DNA of 64,000 bases from Biomphalaria glabrata (taxonomy: Eukaryota > Mollusca > Gastropoda > Planorbidae), in the NCBI RefSeq assembly GCF_947242115.1, contig NC_074717.1, positions 33,768,201-33,832,200 on the forward strand. Direction: 5' to 3'. Positions 36,101-48,577 of this stretch are shown here, piece by piece. The position numbers and the translations under genes are program-made. The notes beneath the pieces are model-generated. The model did no database searches. It saw only the letters and a list, made by a program, of their open reading frames with translations, and was not told where the DNA came from. How positions within the stretch are numbered: position 1 is the first letter of the stretch; each line of letters starts with the position of its first letter.

Positions 36101-38469
36101 CTCACTGCTAGAGCAAATAAAGCCACACTCGGAACACATCATGTTTGTTATCAATGGTGTACTAGGCTTAATTATTTCACTGTTACTTTTGACACTTTCA
36201 TCTACTTTCAGACCATTCTGTTTCCCCTCTGCTCCTTTCACTAAATGGAAATTATGCACATTAGTCATATGGGAAATCAAACTTTCTTCACTCTCAAGGA
36301 CACAATCACAGTTAGGGCAAGAATAAACAGAAGCCTCATTGTGAGTCTGCAAATGACGCAGCATCACTTCCCTGTCTATAACAGTGTGGTCACATAGTTT
36401 ACATTTAAACAGCCGATCTGTGTTGTGAATCTTACGCAAATGTGTCTCAAAAGCTTCTGTGTCAGGGAGTTGGATGTTACAGACACCACAATGAACAAGC
36501 TTTTGGCTAGTGTGTAGTTTGATGTGGTTAGTTAGATGACCCTAAGGAATACATTCAAATTATTTAATGTACATGTAATAATTTAAAAATAAATATAAAT
36601 AAATAAAAAAATAAATAGTAATCCAACATACGTGCTACCTAATGTGAAGTTATGTGTGTTGAAAATAAATTTAAAAGCATCTTTTTCTTTTAGTTTACTG
36701 TAAAAATAGGAGGAGAGTTTCCCGAAGAATCCAAAGACTGGTGAAATAGTAAACCTGCTTCTGTTGCCTCAGTAATGCACCCCTGTGGAAATGTCTATTA
36801 AGGGAGACAGGCTAACAAAAAAAAAAAGGAGTGGGCTCCCAGAGCATGTTCTAGTGAATCTGCATTGCACATGTAGAGGATGAAAGAATGGCTCCACTAA
36901 ACCAATCCTTATGGGGGTTGTATGCTGCAGTGACTTTCATGGCTAGTGGAGGTACATTATATACCAGTTTGGGGGAATCTGAGCCTCCAGCCTATCCGGG
37001 AAGGCGTAACACAGATGAGACTCAAGGAACCACATCCCGTAAATAGGATTAAATAATCACAGAGTAAATGGGAGACCTCCAGACAGAGAGGTCATTGAGC
37101 CAAACTCATTCGTTGCTTTTGGGTAAAAAAAATCCCCTTGGTAAAGGTTCATAATAAGCACAAGTTTAACCCTTTATAGACACTCTACAAAGGTGTACTC
37201 ACTAATGCTAATGCCCTCCTCAATAAAAATCCAGTCTAAAACAGAATTCCAAAACCCTTGAGATAGCAGTCTTGGGATCTATCCCATTTATCATTACATT
37301 TTGACTCTTAAAGCTATAAAAATTAAATATATGTAAGATAGAACAATTACCTTTTTTCTAAAACTAGCATTGCAGTGCCCACATATGAAAGGTCTCTGAT
37401 TGGAATGGACAACCATATGTTCCAGGAGAGCGTGGCGACGTTTACCAGCATAGTCACAGTGAGGGCATTTGTAGGGCCGATCTTCTCTATGCACAAGGTC
37501 TACATGTTGCTTGTAATAATGCTTGTTATGGCTAGAATACTCACACTCTGAGCATTTGTATAACATAGATTCTGACACTGAGGAAGTTGTAGAAGGAAAA
37601 CTGTCACAGGAACTGTCATTGCTACAGATTCCTGAGAGTTTGTGCTCGAGTGACTGGATATTTCTTACTGGGGATTTATCTTCAAGGTTATCTGCACTCT
37701 CTGTGGATGACAAAACAGTAATGGTGGAGGAACTTTTTACAGTGTCTGGAACCTGGTCAGATGAAGTCACATAAACAGTTACGACTGGATCAGACAATGC
37801 ACTGTCTTCTACCACAACAGATGGCTGTATAATTTTGCCTGACATTTTTGTATCTAACTCTGTTGTGGAATGCTGACTGGACTGGGTGACACTAGTTCCA
37901 GCAAACGGTAGTGTTTTGATTTTGGAGGTAATTGAAGATGTTTTAATAGTGGTTTCAGATTTAAAGACACTTGGTGAACCATCTTTTCTATCTGGATTAT
38001 CTAATAGGGTTATATTTTGTTCCACTGAAATATTAGGTGTATTCAAGTCTGTCTCTCCACTAGTCTTATTTTCCTCTGACTTAGACTCTGAATAATTCTG
38101 CATGACAACGTTATCTGAAGAAGTCTCATTTCTACTACATGAGACATTAGGTTCTTCAAAGTTGCTTAAGTTAATGATATAAGTTGTTACAGGCTCTGAA
38201 TCACCATTGGATGTGCCCTGTGATGACGACTGCTGCCTTTCAAGGTCCTCAAGAACCTCCTTGACACATTTCAGCAGAGATGGGTCAAGCCCTTCTAAGT
38301 TTATGTCCCCATTATTGTTGACGACTATAAAATTTTGATCAAAAATATTTTCTGAAGAGGTAGTGTGATCTTGGTTATCAGCAGCGCTGAGAGCATTTGC
38401 TTTTTCTGAAACCAGAGCAGACTCCCATGTTTTGGAACTGTCATTAATTTCATTGACATCTGTGGCCAT
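33197..38469 (-). CDS. ZNF507: ZNF507-like C2H2 zinc-finger protein, two coding exons, complete
   Basis: Probable nuclear DNA-binding regulator. Exon 1 is 38469-37351 (373 codons) and exon 2 is 36541-33197 (1114 codons plus TAA), about 1487 residues against about 950 in human ZNF507. Orthology rests on blocks shared with the vertebrate protein: a finger ending in AHIWKHSGHQNIEYPIFD, the non-finger motif LLAVIEQLRERS, a finger [20 protein letters not shown] followed by INAAIDHDTRV, and a final CCSCGFETINKAKLNIHMRA. About 18 C2H2-type fingers are visible: two and a half in exon 1, four or five early in exon 2, one mid-protein and about nine near the C-terminus, separated by long Ser-rich linkers. 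The phase-0 intron splits one finger (CGHCNASFRKK | GHLTNHIKLH). The first 320 residues are acidic and Ser/Thr-rich without fingers. Confidence 0.94.
36720..37160. repeat. Unclassified repeat block in ZNF507 intron
   Basis: This GC-richer island fills most of the single intron (36542-37350). It lacks a reading frame and contains an A-run. It shares short words with the island at 1195-1810, such as GCCTCAGT and GGAAATGTCTA. Possibly a non-autonomous element; its ends were not found. Confidence 0.35.
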
Positions 38470-38535
38470 GGATATATAGTTCTTTCATGACATGGTTGAA
38501 TTTAGAATCAGCCTAGTGTCACTGACACATGATTT
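38470..38535 (-). promoter_or_regulatory. ZNF507 5' UTR segment with two upstream ATGs
   Basis: On the minus strand a splice acceptor (TTCTATTAGCAG) ends at 38536, so the UTR continues in an upstream exon. Between it and the start codon are two upstream ATGs: a two-codon frame ATG-TCA-TGA at 38493-38485, and an out-of-frame ATG at 38488 whose 12-codon frame runs over the main start before a TGA. Such arrangements often lower translation of the main frame; that effect is inferred here. Confidence 0.6.
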
Positions 38536-39010
38536 CTGCTAATAGAAAAGAAATTAGTTAAATATCACAGGAGCTCAAATACATTACAAGAAAATGCAAT
38601 GCTGAGACAACACTGAGCAATAAAAACATGCATTCTCTGTGAAGGAAGTTTATTTCTAGACCTACAGTTAAGAAAATATGCTTCAGTTTTCCAAATAATC
38701 AGTTTCATAACTAAGGCATTTAAAGATTATATGCTTTTATACAACCTACATTTTTTGAATGTTAATCTTATGTATACATCTACTCAGGTTTTTGTTTTTA
38801 GAATAAATTTCAATTGAATGCTTGTATACATGTTAAGACTCTTGGATTTTAAAAGTTTTTTTTACAAATTAACTTAATAATATTGTAACTATAAGATAAT
38901 TAAAGAAAGAGCCCATTTTGTTTAAAAATAAGCTAAGACTCAAGTTTGTATTTCACTGCTACTGCTTTTTTAAAATACCATATAATTGTTTTTTTTTTAA
39001 AAAAGAAAAA

Positions 39011-39405
39011 ACATGATTCTGAGATAGAAGTTAAACCTTTTTTTTTAATTTAATAAATGTGGGTCGACATTTCAAAAACGACAAAAAAAAAATATGTTGA
39101 CACTTAAATGGTTATAACTTTTTAACCAATAGAAATATTTAAATGAAATTTTCAACAGAATTGCATGTATATATGTTATTTTATTTCTATATTCTATTAT
39201 AATTAATATAAATCTAAGAAAGAAGTTTGAGAAAAAAAAATCTATTTGATAATGTGGGACAAGTCGAAAAACAACAAAAAAATTTCTTGGTTATAACTTT
39301 TTAACCAATTGAGATAAGTAAATGAAATTTCCAACAGAAATGCATGATTTTGTGTTATTTGTTTTTTCTATTATAACCATGAGATAGAAGTTTAGTATAG
39401 ATAGA
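39011..39405. repeat. Tandem duplication, about 195-bp unit, two copies
   Basis: Units begin near 39056 and 39251. Shared words include GGTTATAACTTTTTAACCAA, AATGAAATTTCCAACAGAA (one mismatch between copies) and AATGTGGG. Diverged, so not recent. Confidence 0.75.
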
Positions 39406-39779
39406 TAATAGACTACATATGTCAGTAACTCAAACCCTTGAATTTGAAACATTTAACATTCACATTGCATAATCTTGACTCGAGTCTAGATCTAAACCTA
39501 GTAAGTTTAATGTATTAATTAAGATTTAAGATAGACTCACTATGACTATGATAAAAGTTAAAAAGAGTATCATATAATTATAGATCTTATATGATCGTAA
39601 GATACTGAGATACTCATATATTTTCATATTATTTATTTCATATCATACTAAATAATCATATGATATACTACTACTGACAGGCTCATAAGTATACTTAGAC
39701 ATACTATAGTCACTAATAGTGTCTATAAGTCTAGTAATATACTGTAAGTCAACTTAGACTTAGTGACGTTACGGTTAGT

Positions 39780-40481
39780 CATCCATCACAGTATCGCATC
39801 AGGCCAACACTACATACAACAGTCCAGCAGTGTCGTTTTAGCCTATTTTAGGTGGCGCGTGCTCAGTAACTGTGGTAACGTCACTAAACCAAAGGTAAGA
39901 AAGTAATAGTGTTTACATTTATATCTATCTAAGCAATATGTTGTCAATGTAAACAGCTTTTGAAATTACCACATGTTTCGAAAGAAAAAGCAAGGCAGAC
40001 AACTAACAAGTTCAAAAAGCGCTAACTCGGTTGAACGGTCAAGATGGCGAAGTTACTAGTCATGTGATATAATTCGTACACTGGAGCGAGTCACGTGGTT
40101 ACATATACTACAGGCCATAGTTTATAACCAATTTTCGAAGCATGTTTAGAAAAAATATAAACAGATTTGTCCAGATTGAGTAAACATAGGTCAATTCTAG
40201 TAAAAAATAATTTGAATAAACGATTATATTAAACATATCTATTACGTCTCATAATAAAAAAAATATAATAAACTGATAGATCTAAATATTTTGATCTACA
40301 GAAATAAAATAGACGATTGCTTTGGCTTGGAAATGCAATTTTATAATTTTGTAAATCATAATTTCAGCCACTTCCTATTTAGAATAGCATAACAATCTCT
40401 ATATTGCCACGTCTTATTATCGTTGTCGTTTAAAAATCTCTAGTCTAGACAGTAATTAGATTTAGATCTAAATCTATCAAA
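39780..40481. promoter_or_regulatory. Likely divergent promoter region, ZNF507 / DAD1
   Basis: ZNF507 (minus) and DAD1 (plus) start about 2 kb apart with nothing coding between. 39850-40090 is less AT-rich than its surroundings and contains GTAACGTCACT (CRE-like), CAAGATGGCG (YY1-like), and GAGTCACGTGG (E-box). A donor-like AAAGGTAAG at about 39891-39899 is on the plus strand. The transcription starts are not visible, and the site assignments are motif matches only. Confidence 0.4.
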
Positions 40482-43400
40482 ATGCCAGAGAAACTAGTTA
40501 ATGTAATTTGCAAGTTTTACGATGAGTACATGCAAAGTACACCAAAGAAGTTGAAGATAATCGATGCATATTTAGTCTATGTTCTGATAACCGGCATCGT
40601 TCAATTTGCATACTGCTGTTTAGTTGGTACATTTCCATTCAATTCTTTTCTCTCGGGATTTATTTCCACAGTAGGATCTTTTGTTTTAGCAGGTAATTAG
40701 ACCAGATATTCAATTGCAATATAGTTTGGAAATTACATAAGTGACATTACACTGGTAGGCTATAATCTTATAAAATACATTGAACTAAATTCTAGTCAAG
40801 ACAAAATGAGAACAATTAATTTTTTATTAATCAATGATCATTATAAAAATGACAGAATTAATAATTCAAAACAATTAACAGGGTTTGTAACGCTCTTGAA
40901 ATCTCCTAAAAGGAAAAGTCTCCTAATATTCTCCTAAAAATTGCCAGAAGTCTCCTAAAATTTTGTCCACTTTCCTAAAATTTTTACCCAATTTAAAAAA
41001 AAATACAATTTTGCTTATTTTTTGCAAAAACAATGTGAGGGAAAAAACAACAGCGTAACTAGGCATACTGATTGCATCACTTTACGGGCTGGCTGTGTCA
41101 ATAAGCTGACCTTTTAACCCACTTGTGAAGCGTGACCTCGTGATTGAAGATGGCCTTGCCTCAGCCTCAAGCAAGCATTTCAGCTGGCATTTTTTTTTTC
41201 TTTTTTTTTTTTTTTTTGAAGGCAGAGTAAAAATTATAAAATGGTAGAGCAATTACCAGCCTAATGTGTAGGCTACACCCCTCTGGGCCCTCCCTCACAT
41301 TAAATCTTCTTGTAACAGTAAGAGTGACAGCGTTAAAAGTCGTTAAATCATCTACTGATCTAGATCTAGCTAGTAATAGTAGCTTCTCTAGACCTAGAGT
41401 TCTTCTTCTAGCCAGCTTTATTGCTGCTGAGCTGTGAGCTCTTTTGCAGACTGTGCCAAGGAAAAAAAGTGTGCTGTTTTCTTCAGTTGTTCAGCACTGC
41501 CGTACAGGGTGTTGGTTATGTTGGGCTGTAGTGGAAGTAGGGTCTGCCTAAGGTGGATTAGGAAGGGGCATTCAAAGAGGATATGGTTTACTGTTTTATA
41601 AGGGTGGGCAAAGGGGGAGTTGTGTGGAGTTAATTTTGTTCAGATGGTAATTTAATAGAGTCTAGGTGTGTCTCCTGTACTTAGTTGGAAAATTGTAGAA
41701 ATTGTTCTTTGCGGGGGGGGAGGAAGTTAGTACTGTCCAGTGTGTTAGGCATAGTCATTTCTTTGTACATGGCTCTGCCTGTGTTTCCTGATGCCCATTG
41801 GTTGAGTCACTTCTCTTTGTGATTTTTGACTAACATTGACCTTAGGGTGAGGTAGTTTACAGGTCTATCTGGTTGTTCCAAAGATGAACCTGCCTTTGAT
41901 AGCTTATTAAATCTGCCTTTTCATTTCCAATGATGCCAATGTGTTCAGTGATCCACTGTAGTGTGATATTGATATTTAATTTTGATATCATCTGATGGAT
42001 TATCACAATTAGTTTTGTCAACTCTCTTGAGCTGTTGGAGGTGCTGCTGTTTAGTGCTTGCAGAGTGGATTGGGAGTCAGTAAAGACAACAATATCTGAT
42101 GGCGATTGCACTCCTTCATATTATTTGTTTTCCACTGTCTGTAGTGCTATGGTAATTGCCTCAATTTCGGCTTGAAAGTTTGAGCAGTAATTGCCACAGG
42201 CTGCACTTATTTCAAAGTGTTTATTTTTAGGGAAGACCAGGAAGGCACCAAGACTAGCATTGATGGTGGCTTTGAAGTCCGACCCGTCAGTATATATGGA
42301 TAGCTGTTTTTTTATAGCTTTCAATTGTTTCAAGCATGCCAACTTTGAGCTCCAGTGGATTTGATTCTTTTGATAAGGTGTTATTTAGTAAATGTGTTTT
42401 AATGGTTGGTTGTTTGTAGTTTAGTCAGGGCGTTATGTTTGAAAATCTGGTAATTTTTTCTCTGTTATTGGGTAGGTGGTGTTTTAGGGCTAGTTCATCA
42501 GTAAGTTGGATCAGAGTTCTTTGCTATTTTTGGTTGTTTTTCCTATTTCTCTGTGTTAGTAGTTTATTAGGATGATCGTCCTCCAACCTTCTGTATCTCT
42601 CAATAGCTTCTAATGCTGTTCTGTTGCGTCTTAACTTAAGAGGTTCAATATTGAAGTCTATTTCACAGGCTGCTGTGGGAGTAGTTCTCATACCTCCACT
42701 AATTAGACTCACGGCTTGGTTTTGGATTGTGTCTTATGATGATTGATAAGTTTTGTTGGCGGCTACTTGTATGGAGAGACAGTTATCCATTACAGATCTG
42801 ACGTATCCAGTGTATGTATAACTGTCTTAAGGTTTTCTTTTCAGCTCCCCAGGATGTTCCTGCTAGGTGTTTTATTATGTTTAATCTTTGTGATGCTTTT
42901 TCTTTTAAATCTGCCATAAAGTGTTTTAGTGACAGTCTTTGGTCTAATTTTACACCAAGATATGTTGGATTTTCTTTTTTATTTTTTGGCTGAAAGTTTA
43001 TTTTTAGGATGTAGTTTCTTTTTGCTGTTTTGTTGCTGTGGCTAACTGACTTTTCTTTGTTTATTTCCATTTTTCATAATTTTGAATACATGGAGATATT
43101 TGTGAGGGCTCTATTAAGTTTGGATCTAGTCAGCACTGGATATTTCTTTGTAGTCCAAATTAAAATGTCGTCTGCGTAAAGTGCCTTATTGACCGAAATG
43201 AGGTCCGGGAGGTCATTCATGAAGATTAGAAAGAGAGTGCAGCTAAGGGCTGAACCTTGTGGTAGAGTTAGGTTTTAGTCAATTTAATGATCTCGATACA
43301 TCTAATGTCTAGCACGTTTTAGTGATTTAGATCTAGAGTCTATATTTACGGTAGATTCAGTGAAGATAATTTGCACACAGCCTTGAAAAGTCAGCGAATT

Positions 43401-45097
43401 TTAGTGACTTAGATCTAGAGTCTAGATCTAATATAGATTTAATGGAAATATTTTGCACATAGCTGTGAAAAGTCCTTTTTAAAAGTTATTTCGGTCGTAA
43501 AAGCCATGGAAACTACATAGATCTAGTTAAAAAAAGAAATTCTGCTTGAAAAAAAAAGTGAATGGGCACAAACATGACACAATGGACATCACCTTCTGAC
43601 TTACTGGACACACATGGAAAATAAACAGCTCAATACGCCTTTCAGACCTTGTGATATATAGGATATATAGGGTTAACAAGGGTGTCGTGTGGCCAGCACA
43701 ACCACTAAGTGCCTTTACTTTTTACTTGTCAGGTACCCATTAGAGCTGGGTGGACTTGTTGGCGCCCTAAAAGCTTCAAAATCCCAGCCTTCAACAAGAT
43801 TCAAACTTGAGACCCCTTGGTACGGATGCTCTTTACCACTCAGTCACAGCACCCACCCTAATTCTGATAATATACAATAATAGCATCTTACATTCACAAT
43901 AGTTTTTGAAACCATAAAATGTCCATGAATGTGATTTTTATATTCAAATTTAACATCCAAGTGATCAAATGGCTAAACTATTGTTAAGTTCTTGCTAGAC
44001 TATATATATTGTTACGAATCTCACTATCCAGGCTCTCTGCAAACTGCACCTTACACCACCAACTTAAAGAACTTGACAACTCAGGGCTCCAAAGTAACGT
44101 AACACTTTAATTGTTGAATAAATAACAGCCAATACTTTACAATTGGCAACACGTACACTGTACAAATATCTCTCCGATAACACCGTTCCGCAGTATCAAC
44201 TCTTGCACTGGCCTCTCCGTCTCGTTCCGGCTTGCACTGGGTTCAACAGTTCAGGACTGACTTCACACACTAGGCTCGTTGTGTCGGACTCGATCACAGA
44301 CCAAGATAAGACGCCAGTCGTCTCAACTGTACTTGACAGTACTCCGAACTGAACCGTCGTAATGCTCCATACAGAACCACACCGCTGAACTGTGCTGTAG
44401 TCGACCGGACTGTAGTGAACCAGGCTCTGAACCGCATTGACTGCGTCACCTCCGCTCTTATAAATGGTCCCTACTGGCCTTCTCGAACCGGACAGAACGA
44501 CGTTCGACGTTTCTAGGTGGTCAGATGACTACAACTCTCGTGACGCTCCTGAGCTCTGTTCACGAGGCGATCCTTCCCGAACTGTCCTGTTGACACTCGA
44601 CTCGGCTGACCGTCGTAACTCGTCACGGTTGACCGGTTGTCTAGCGCTGGCCTGGGGCGATTTGCGTCGGCTGACTACACACACCACTACCCCCATTTGT
44701 GTATAACAATATTTATATCATGTTATTTATATACATAAATATACAGTGCTTTTTTTTGTTTAAAAAAAAAAGGTTCCGGTACTCAGTAGTTGATTGCCTA
44801 AAACTACTAAATATTAATAATGTATGTTGAAATACAAGATAAGTAGTAGTTTTTTTTAAAAAGGTGCCGGTATGCCGTACCAACACAAAAAAAAAGCCCA
44901 GTATAAATAAATATATATATGTCCATACCTTTTTGTTTGTCATAAATGCTGTTTTCTTCTTTACAGTTTGTTTACGCTTGCAAAGCAACCCACAAAACAA
45001 GTCTGAGTTTACTGGAATAAGTCCAGAGAGATCTTTTGCTGATTTCATCTTTGCTCATGTCATTTTGCACCTTGTTGTCATAAATTTTATTGGTTGA
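40482..45097 (+). CDS. DAD1: DAD1, oligosaccharyltransferase subunit, two exons, complete
   Basis: A small integral ER-membrane subunit of the oligosaccharyltransferase, which transfers preassembled glycan to asparagine on nascent proteins. Exons are 40482-40692 (ends GCA-G, phase 1) and 44967-45097 (TGA), giving exactly 113 residues, the same as human DAD1. The sequence is unmistakable: [40 protein letters not shown], then across the junction [32 protein letters not shown] and the C-terminal VVINFIG. Three hydrophobic spans fit the family. The start has A at -3. The 4.27-kb intron holds a LINE, a SINE and a solo LTR. No truncation or frameshift. Confidence 0.98.
41400..43275 (-). mobile_element. 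5'-truncated LINE with RT end and RNase H
   Basis: Read on the minus strand from 43275: [20 protein letters not shown], then the catalytic [10 protein letters not shown] (RT motif with YADD), a region with [15 protein letters not shown], then RNase H ([56 protein letters not shown]), and a non-coding 3' end at 41400 with a (GAA)n-type tail. The order RT then RNase H fits I-clade elements such as the snail element Nimbus; the clade call is tentative. Internal stops make it inactive. The first part of the RT and ORF1 are missing. It sits in the DAD1 intron. Confidence 0.88.
43317..43472. repeat. 82-bp tandem duplication
   Basis: Two diverged copies share TTTTAGTGA, TTAGATCTAGAGTCTA and TTTGCACA followed by TGAAAAGTC. 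Confidence 0.7.
43630..43862 (-). mobile_element. tRNA-derived SINE, family A
   Basis: It is inverted relative to the 14395-14670 copy. Matching blocks include AACAAGGGTGTCGTGTGGCC, GTCAGGTACCCATTAGAG and the inverted head ACCACTCAGTCACAGCACCC. It lies in the DAD1 intron. Confidence 0.8.
44010..44708 (-). mobile_element. Solo LTR, Gypsy-like retrotransposon fossil
   Basis: About 700 bases begin TGTTATACACAAATGG and end GATTCGTAACA on the minus strand, the TG...CA form of Gypsy-group LTRs. ATAT abuts both ends, a possible 4-bp target-site duplication in AT-rich DNA. It is much richer in G+C than its flanks and has a TTTATAAG box mid-element. No internal coding region or partner LTR is present, so it looks like a solo LTR left by recombination between two LTRs. 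Clear edges suggest moderate age. It is in the DAD1 intron. Confidence 0.72.
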
Positions 45098-48000
45098 AAT
45101 TATCAGGTAATATTTCAACATAAAAAAAAAATAATAATGTTTATTGAGTACTTGAGTGCTGATGCACATTGACTATATGACATCCTTCAATATTCTGCTG
45201 GGTAAATTGCTAATATATACATATAGATAGATGCCGTTCTTTATTATGTTGTGTGATAAATGGAATGAGGGAATGCAGAGTATGCATAAAAGCAATAAGA
45301 TATGCACACAGACAGGGGTACTGCTACTAATTGTGACCAATAACAATATGACTACTAAGAAGAAACAATATGACCTTAAACCTCTTCTGCATTTCATTGT
45401 GATAATGTGAAACAATTATCTTGCTAAATCTGGCATAAGTGCTATAATGTTGTTTTATGCCTGAAATATATATAAATATTAAATGAAGCTCAGTGGGACT
45501 TTCGACTATTGAGGATAAGACAGAATATGAAAGAGCTGCACTCACTATATACTATATAATATATATATACTGTATATAGCTTTAACTGTATGAGCTATGC
45601 TGATAGTCATGACATTATTATCTTCTATGTGAGCTATGCCAGAAGAAACAAAATGTTGCTTTAGATAAAATAAGAATTCAAGTGAAGCCTCTTAACTAAT
45701 TGGTATCTTCTCATTTTAGTTCTTGGTGTCATGTGGATCAAATCGACTTACTAGTCCTATCATGATAAAAGAATACAAGTTTGTATGGTGCACAAATATT
45801 ACTAAGTTTGTGTTTCTCAGGTTTTTACAGCAAAGGCAGTACAGATGAAATAGTTGAACTTAACTAGAAATTTTATGGTCTGAGAAGAGTTGTGAATGAT
45901 CAACAGTTTGAAGTATTAAAGGTCTTCCTTAAAAATTTTACATGTTAACATGTACACAGTTTGACCTACAAGTCAAGAAAAAACTTTTAACCTTGTAGCT
46001 ATTATTGAGACCAAATGCAGTTCCCCCCCCCCCCCCCCTTGCTATTATTGTGCCCAAAAAAAGTCTACCACAATGTGACTTGCATAGTTCTTGTTTTCCA
46101 GTGTACTACATAGTGTTGGCTTGGATTTTTTGTAAGCAATAATATCTATATAATAGATTATTTCAGTAAAAAAAAAAAAACAATGTTTTTCTGACTTTAA
46201 CTGCATTTCTTTTCTATGACTTTCAAAGTTGTGTTTTTTGTTTGTTTTTTTCCCCTTAGCTATGTTGCAAATTTTTGCAATGGCCTTTAAATTTTTAGAC
46301 CCATTATTGCAAATAATTTACTAAATACATCTGATAATGAGGATGATCACTAGGATTTAGCACTAGATCTAGACTTAGATAATGAAGTAAATCATTGGAT
46401 CTAGACCTAATTTCAATAAATCTACAACTTCTTTGACTCATATTTTGACCAAATGGAAACTATTGATGAAATATATTTAATATAGTTGGGTATGTACAAA
46501 ATCTTGGTGGGAACAGTAGTTTTTTGTTTTTTTTTTGGCTTTTCATATCTGATGGCATGATAGTATAAATGGTAACTGAGACAAATAGATATGCAGAACC
46601 ATAGCAGAAAATTAAGGCTCTCAATGACACTCAGTGGAAGCCACAACACTTCTAGCCATTGTATATATATATCAACTAAATGTTTTGTGTAGGCCTACTA
46701 AGTTCCTACTAATAAACTATACTGCCTTTGGAGAAATGCTCTAGTGTACCAGCAATAACTGATGTGATGGGGAAGGGGGGCATTGGCTCTGATTTTGTCT
46801 TTGTATGCGTTTTTTTTTAAAATAATTTTAATTGTGAAACAATTTTTAACATAGCATTATAAAAGTCATCTATTTCTCTCTCTCTTTTATTTTTTTAGAG
46901 CACTTTTTGTTATATTAAATGTTTTTAGTGTTTTAAAAAAGATATTTTGTAACATCAATGTATTTGTGATTTGAAGTTACCCCATTTAGCTTGGTATTTT
47001 GGGCAATACTGCAGTGGTATGGTCCTAGTTGCTATTGGGTTAATTTCTGTTTGTAGACTTTGAAAATGTGTACTGCTTTTTGAAATCATGAAAAAATGTT
47101 AAAAGATATTCTGTTTTCATTTGTTTGTTTTTTTTCCATTTGTGTATCTAAATAGATTATTTAGAGATCTATAACAACATTCTTAGATTTGATACCTGAA
47201 TACATTTCCTGAGAGTAGATATAGAAGAAAAGTTATTTATTACTTTGCTAATATTGATTACTTTAAACTATTTTAATTTTTGTTTGTTTTATTTCTCCAT
47301 AGATTCAAAGCTACAGTTGTCAAAGAAAATAGAGTACAAGATGAAAGTTTGTGCATGAGCTGTTTTATGTTAATTATTTTAATTTAATAATATTAAATGT
47401 TATATACTTGTCAACACTGTTCCTTAGAGTTTTCATTCTTTTTTACTGTTTTAATCTTAGTCTATTCACTTATTTAAAAATAAAATTTGCTGACATGTTT
47501 GTGGACAGCTGCAAACATAACATGCCCAAAATATTTTCCTGCTAATTCATAAGTGGCAATTAACATTCATACAGAACTTAGTGGTCATTATATTGATTAT
47601 TAAAGATCGTATGAAGTTTTTAAATCATTGAACCTTAATGCACAGTATCTGGATATGACAAATTATGAATATTCATTCATAGACTTGGTGGAGAAAATTT
47701 AATGTTTAAAGTTTCAGCCAGCTAGTCTTATCCCATAAATTCATAAAGGATCTGTCTCCAATTGACACCCCCGCCTCCCCATATGTGGCTTTTATAAATT
47801 AAGCAATAATACATACCATAATTTATGACTGTCCTCAATTATAACACATTCAGATTAAAATTATAAACTCTGTTCAATAATCAGATGCAACTGCACAGAT
47901 GTTAAACTTGAATGAGCTCTTACTGTTTTAAAACAAATAAAGGTTTGATTTAACAATTTATTTTTTAATGTTAGAAATAAAATGTTGAGAAGAAAGAATA

Positions 48001-48514
48001 CAGAATAAAAATGTATAGAAATCAATTATTAAACAAAAAAAAGGAATCATTTCATTACCTAACATGGTCACTCTGAATTCTAGCCATTGGAGTGTGTAAT
48101 GAATCTCATGTCTACCGCTCTGGGAATGGTAGATTATGAATATAGAAATATTGTTCCAAGAATTTAGGCAATGAATAACGCAATTTAAAAAAAAAAATAC
48201 TATGTTAAGTAATACGCCCACGGGAGGTATTATATATTAAAAACAAAATGTTTCAACTCATGTTAAGTCATTGACGTAGATGGCAAGGACCAACTTCTGA
48301 ATGTTACCCGCCATGAACACGTTTCAATGTTATTCCATTTGATTTGAAACCTTGTAAGCACGTAACGGTTTGGACACTTCTATTAAATGATTTATACATT
48401 AATTAAAAAATATATAGATTTACTTCATTACATTAAATGTGCAACACAGGTTTGGCTATTCTGGCCTAGTTTAGTTTAAGATGTCTGATTTAGTCAAATT
48501 GCAATTTATTTCCA
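45098..48514. other. DAD1 3' flank and intergenic DNA
   Basis: AT-rich, with no domain-bearing frame. The proximal part is presumably the DAD1 3' UTR, but its end cannot be placed. A C-run lies at about 46022-46038. AATAAA occurs near 47937. No interspersed repeat was recognised. Confidence 0.4.
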
Positions 48515-48577
48515 CTTGGGTGTCACCTCCTGATGGGTGTGACCCGTTCGGTCCGCACCCGCTTGTGACAACACTGT
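48515..48577 (-). repeat. DNA-transposon end fragment, same family as 250-321
   Basis: It shares GGGTGTCAC, TGACCCGTT, GGTCCGCACCC (GGCCCGCACCC in the other copy) and a diverged form of the terminal GTGACGCCACTG (here GTGACAACACTG). Only one end is visible. Confidence 0.45.

Noticed and set aside
33397-36326. Other-frame and plus-strand open frames over ZNF507
   Set aside because: Shadows of the long zinc-finger exon; no domain of their own.
47304-47545. Possible extra exon after DAD1 (acceptor-like TTCTCCATAG)
   Set aside because: DAD1 is already complete at 113 residues and the sequence after the acceptor has no recognisable coding content.
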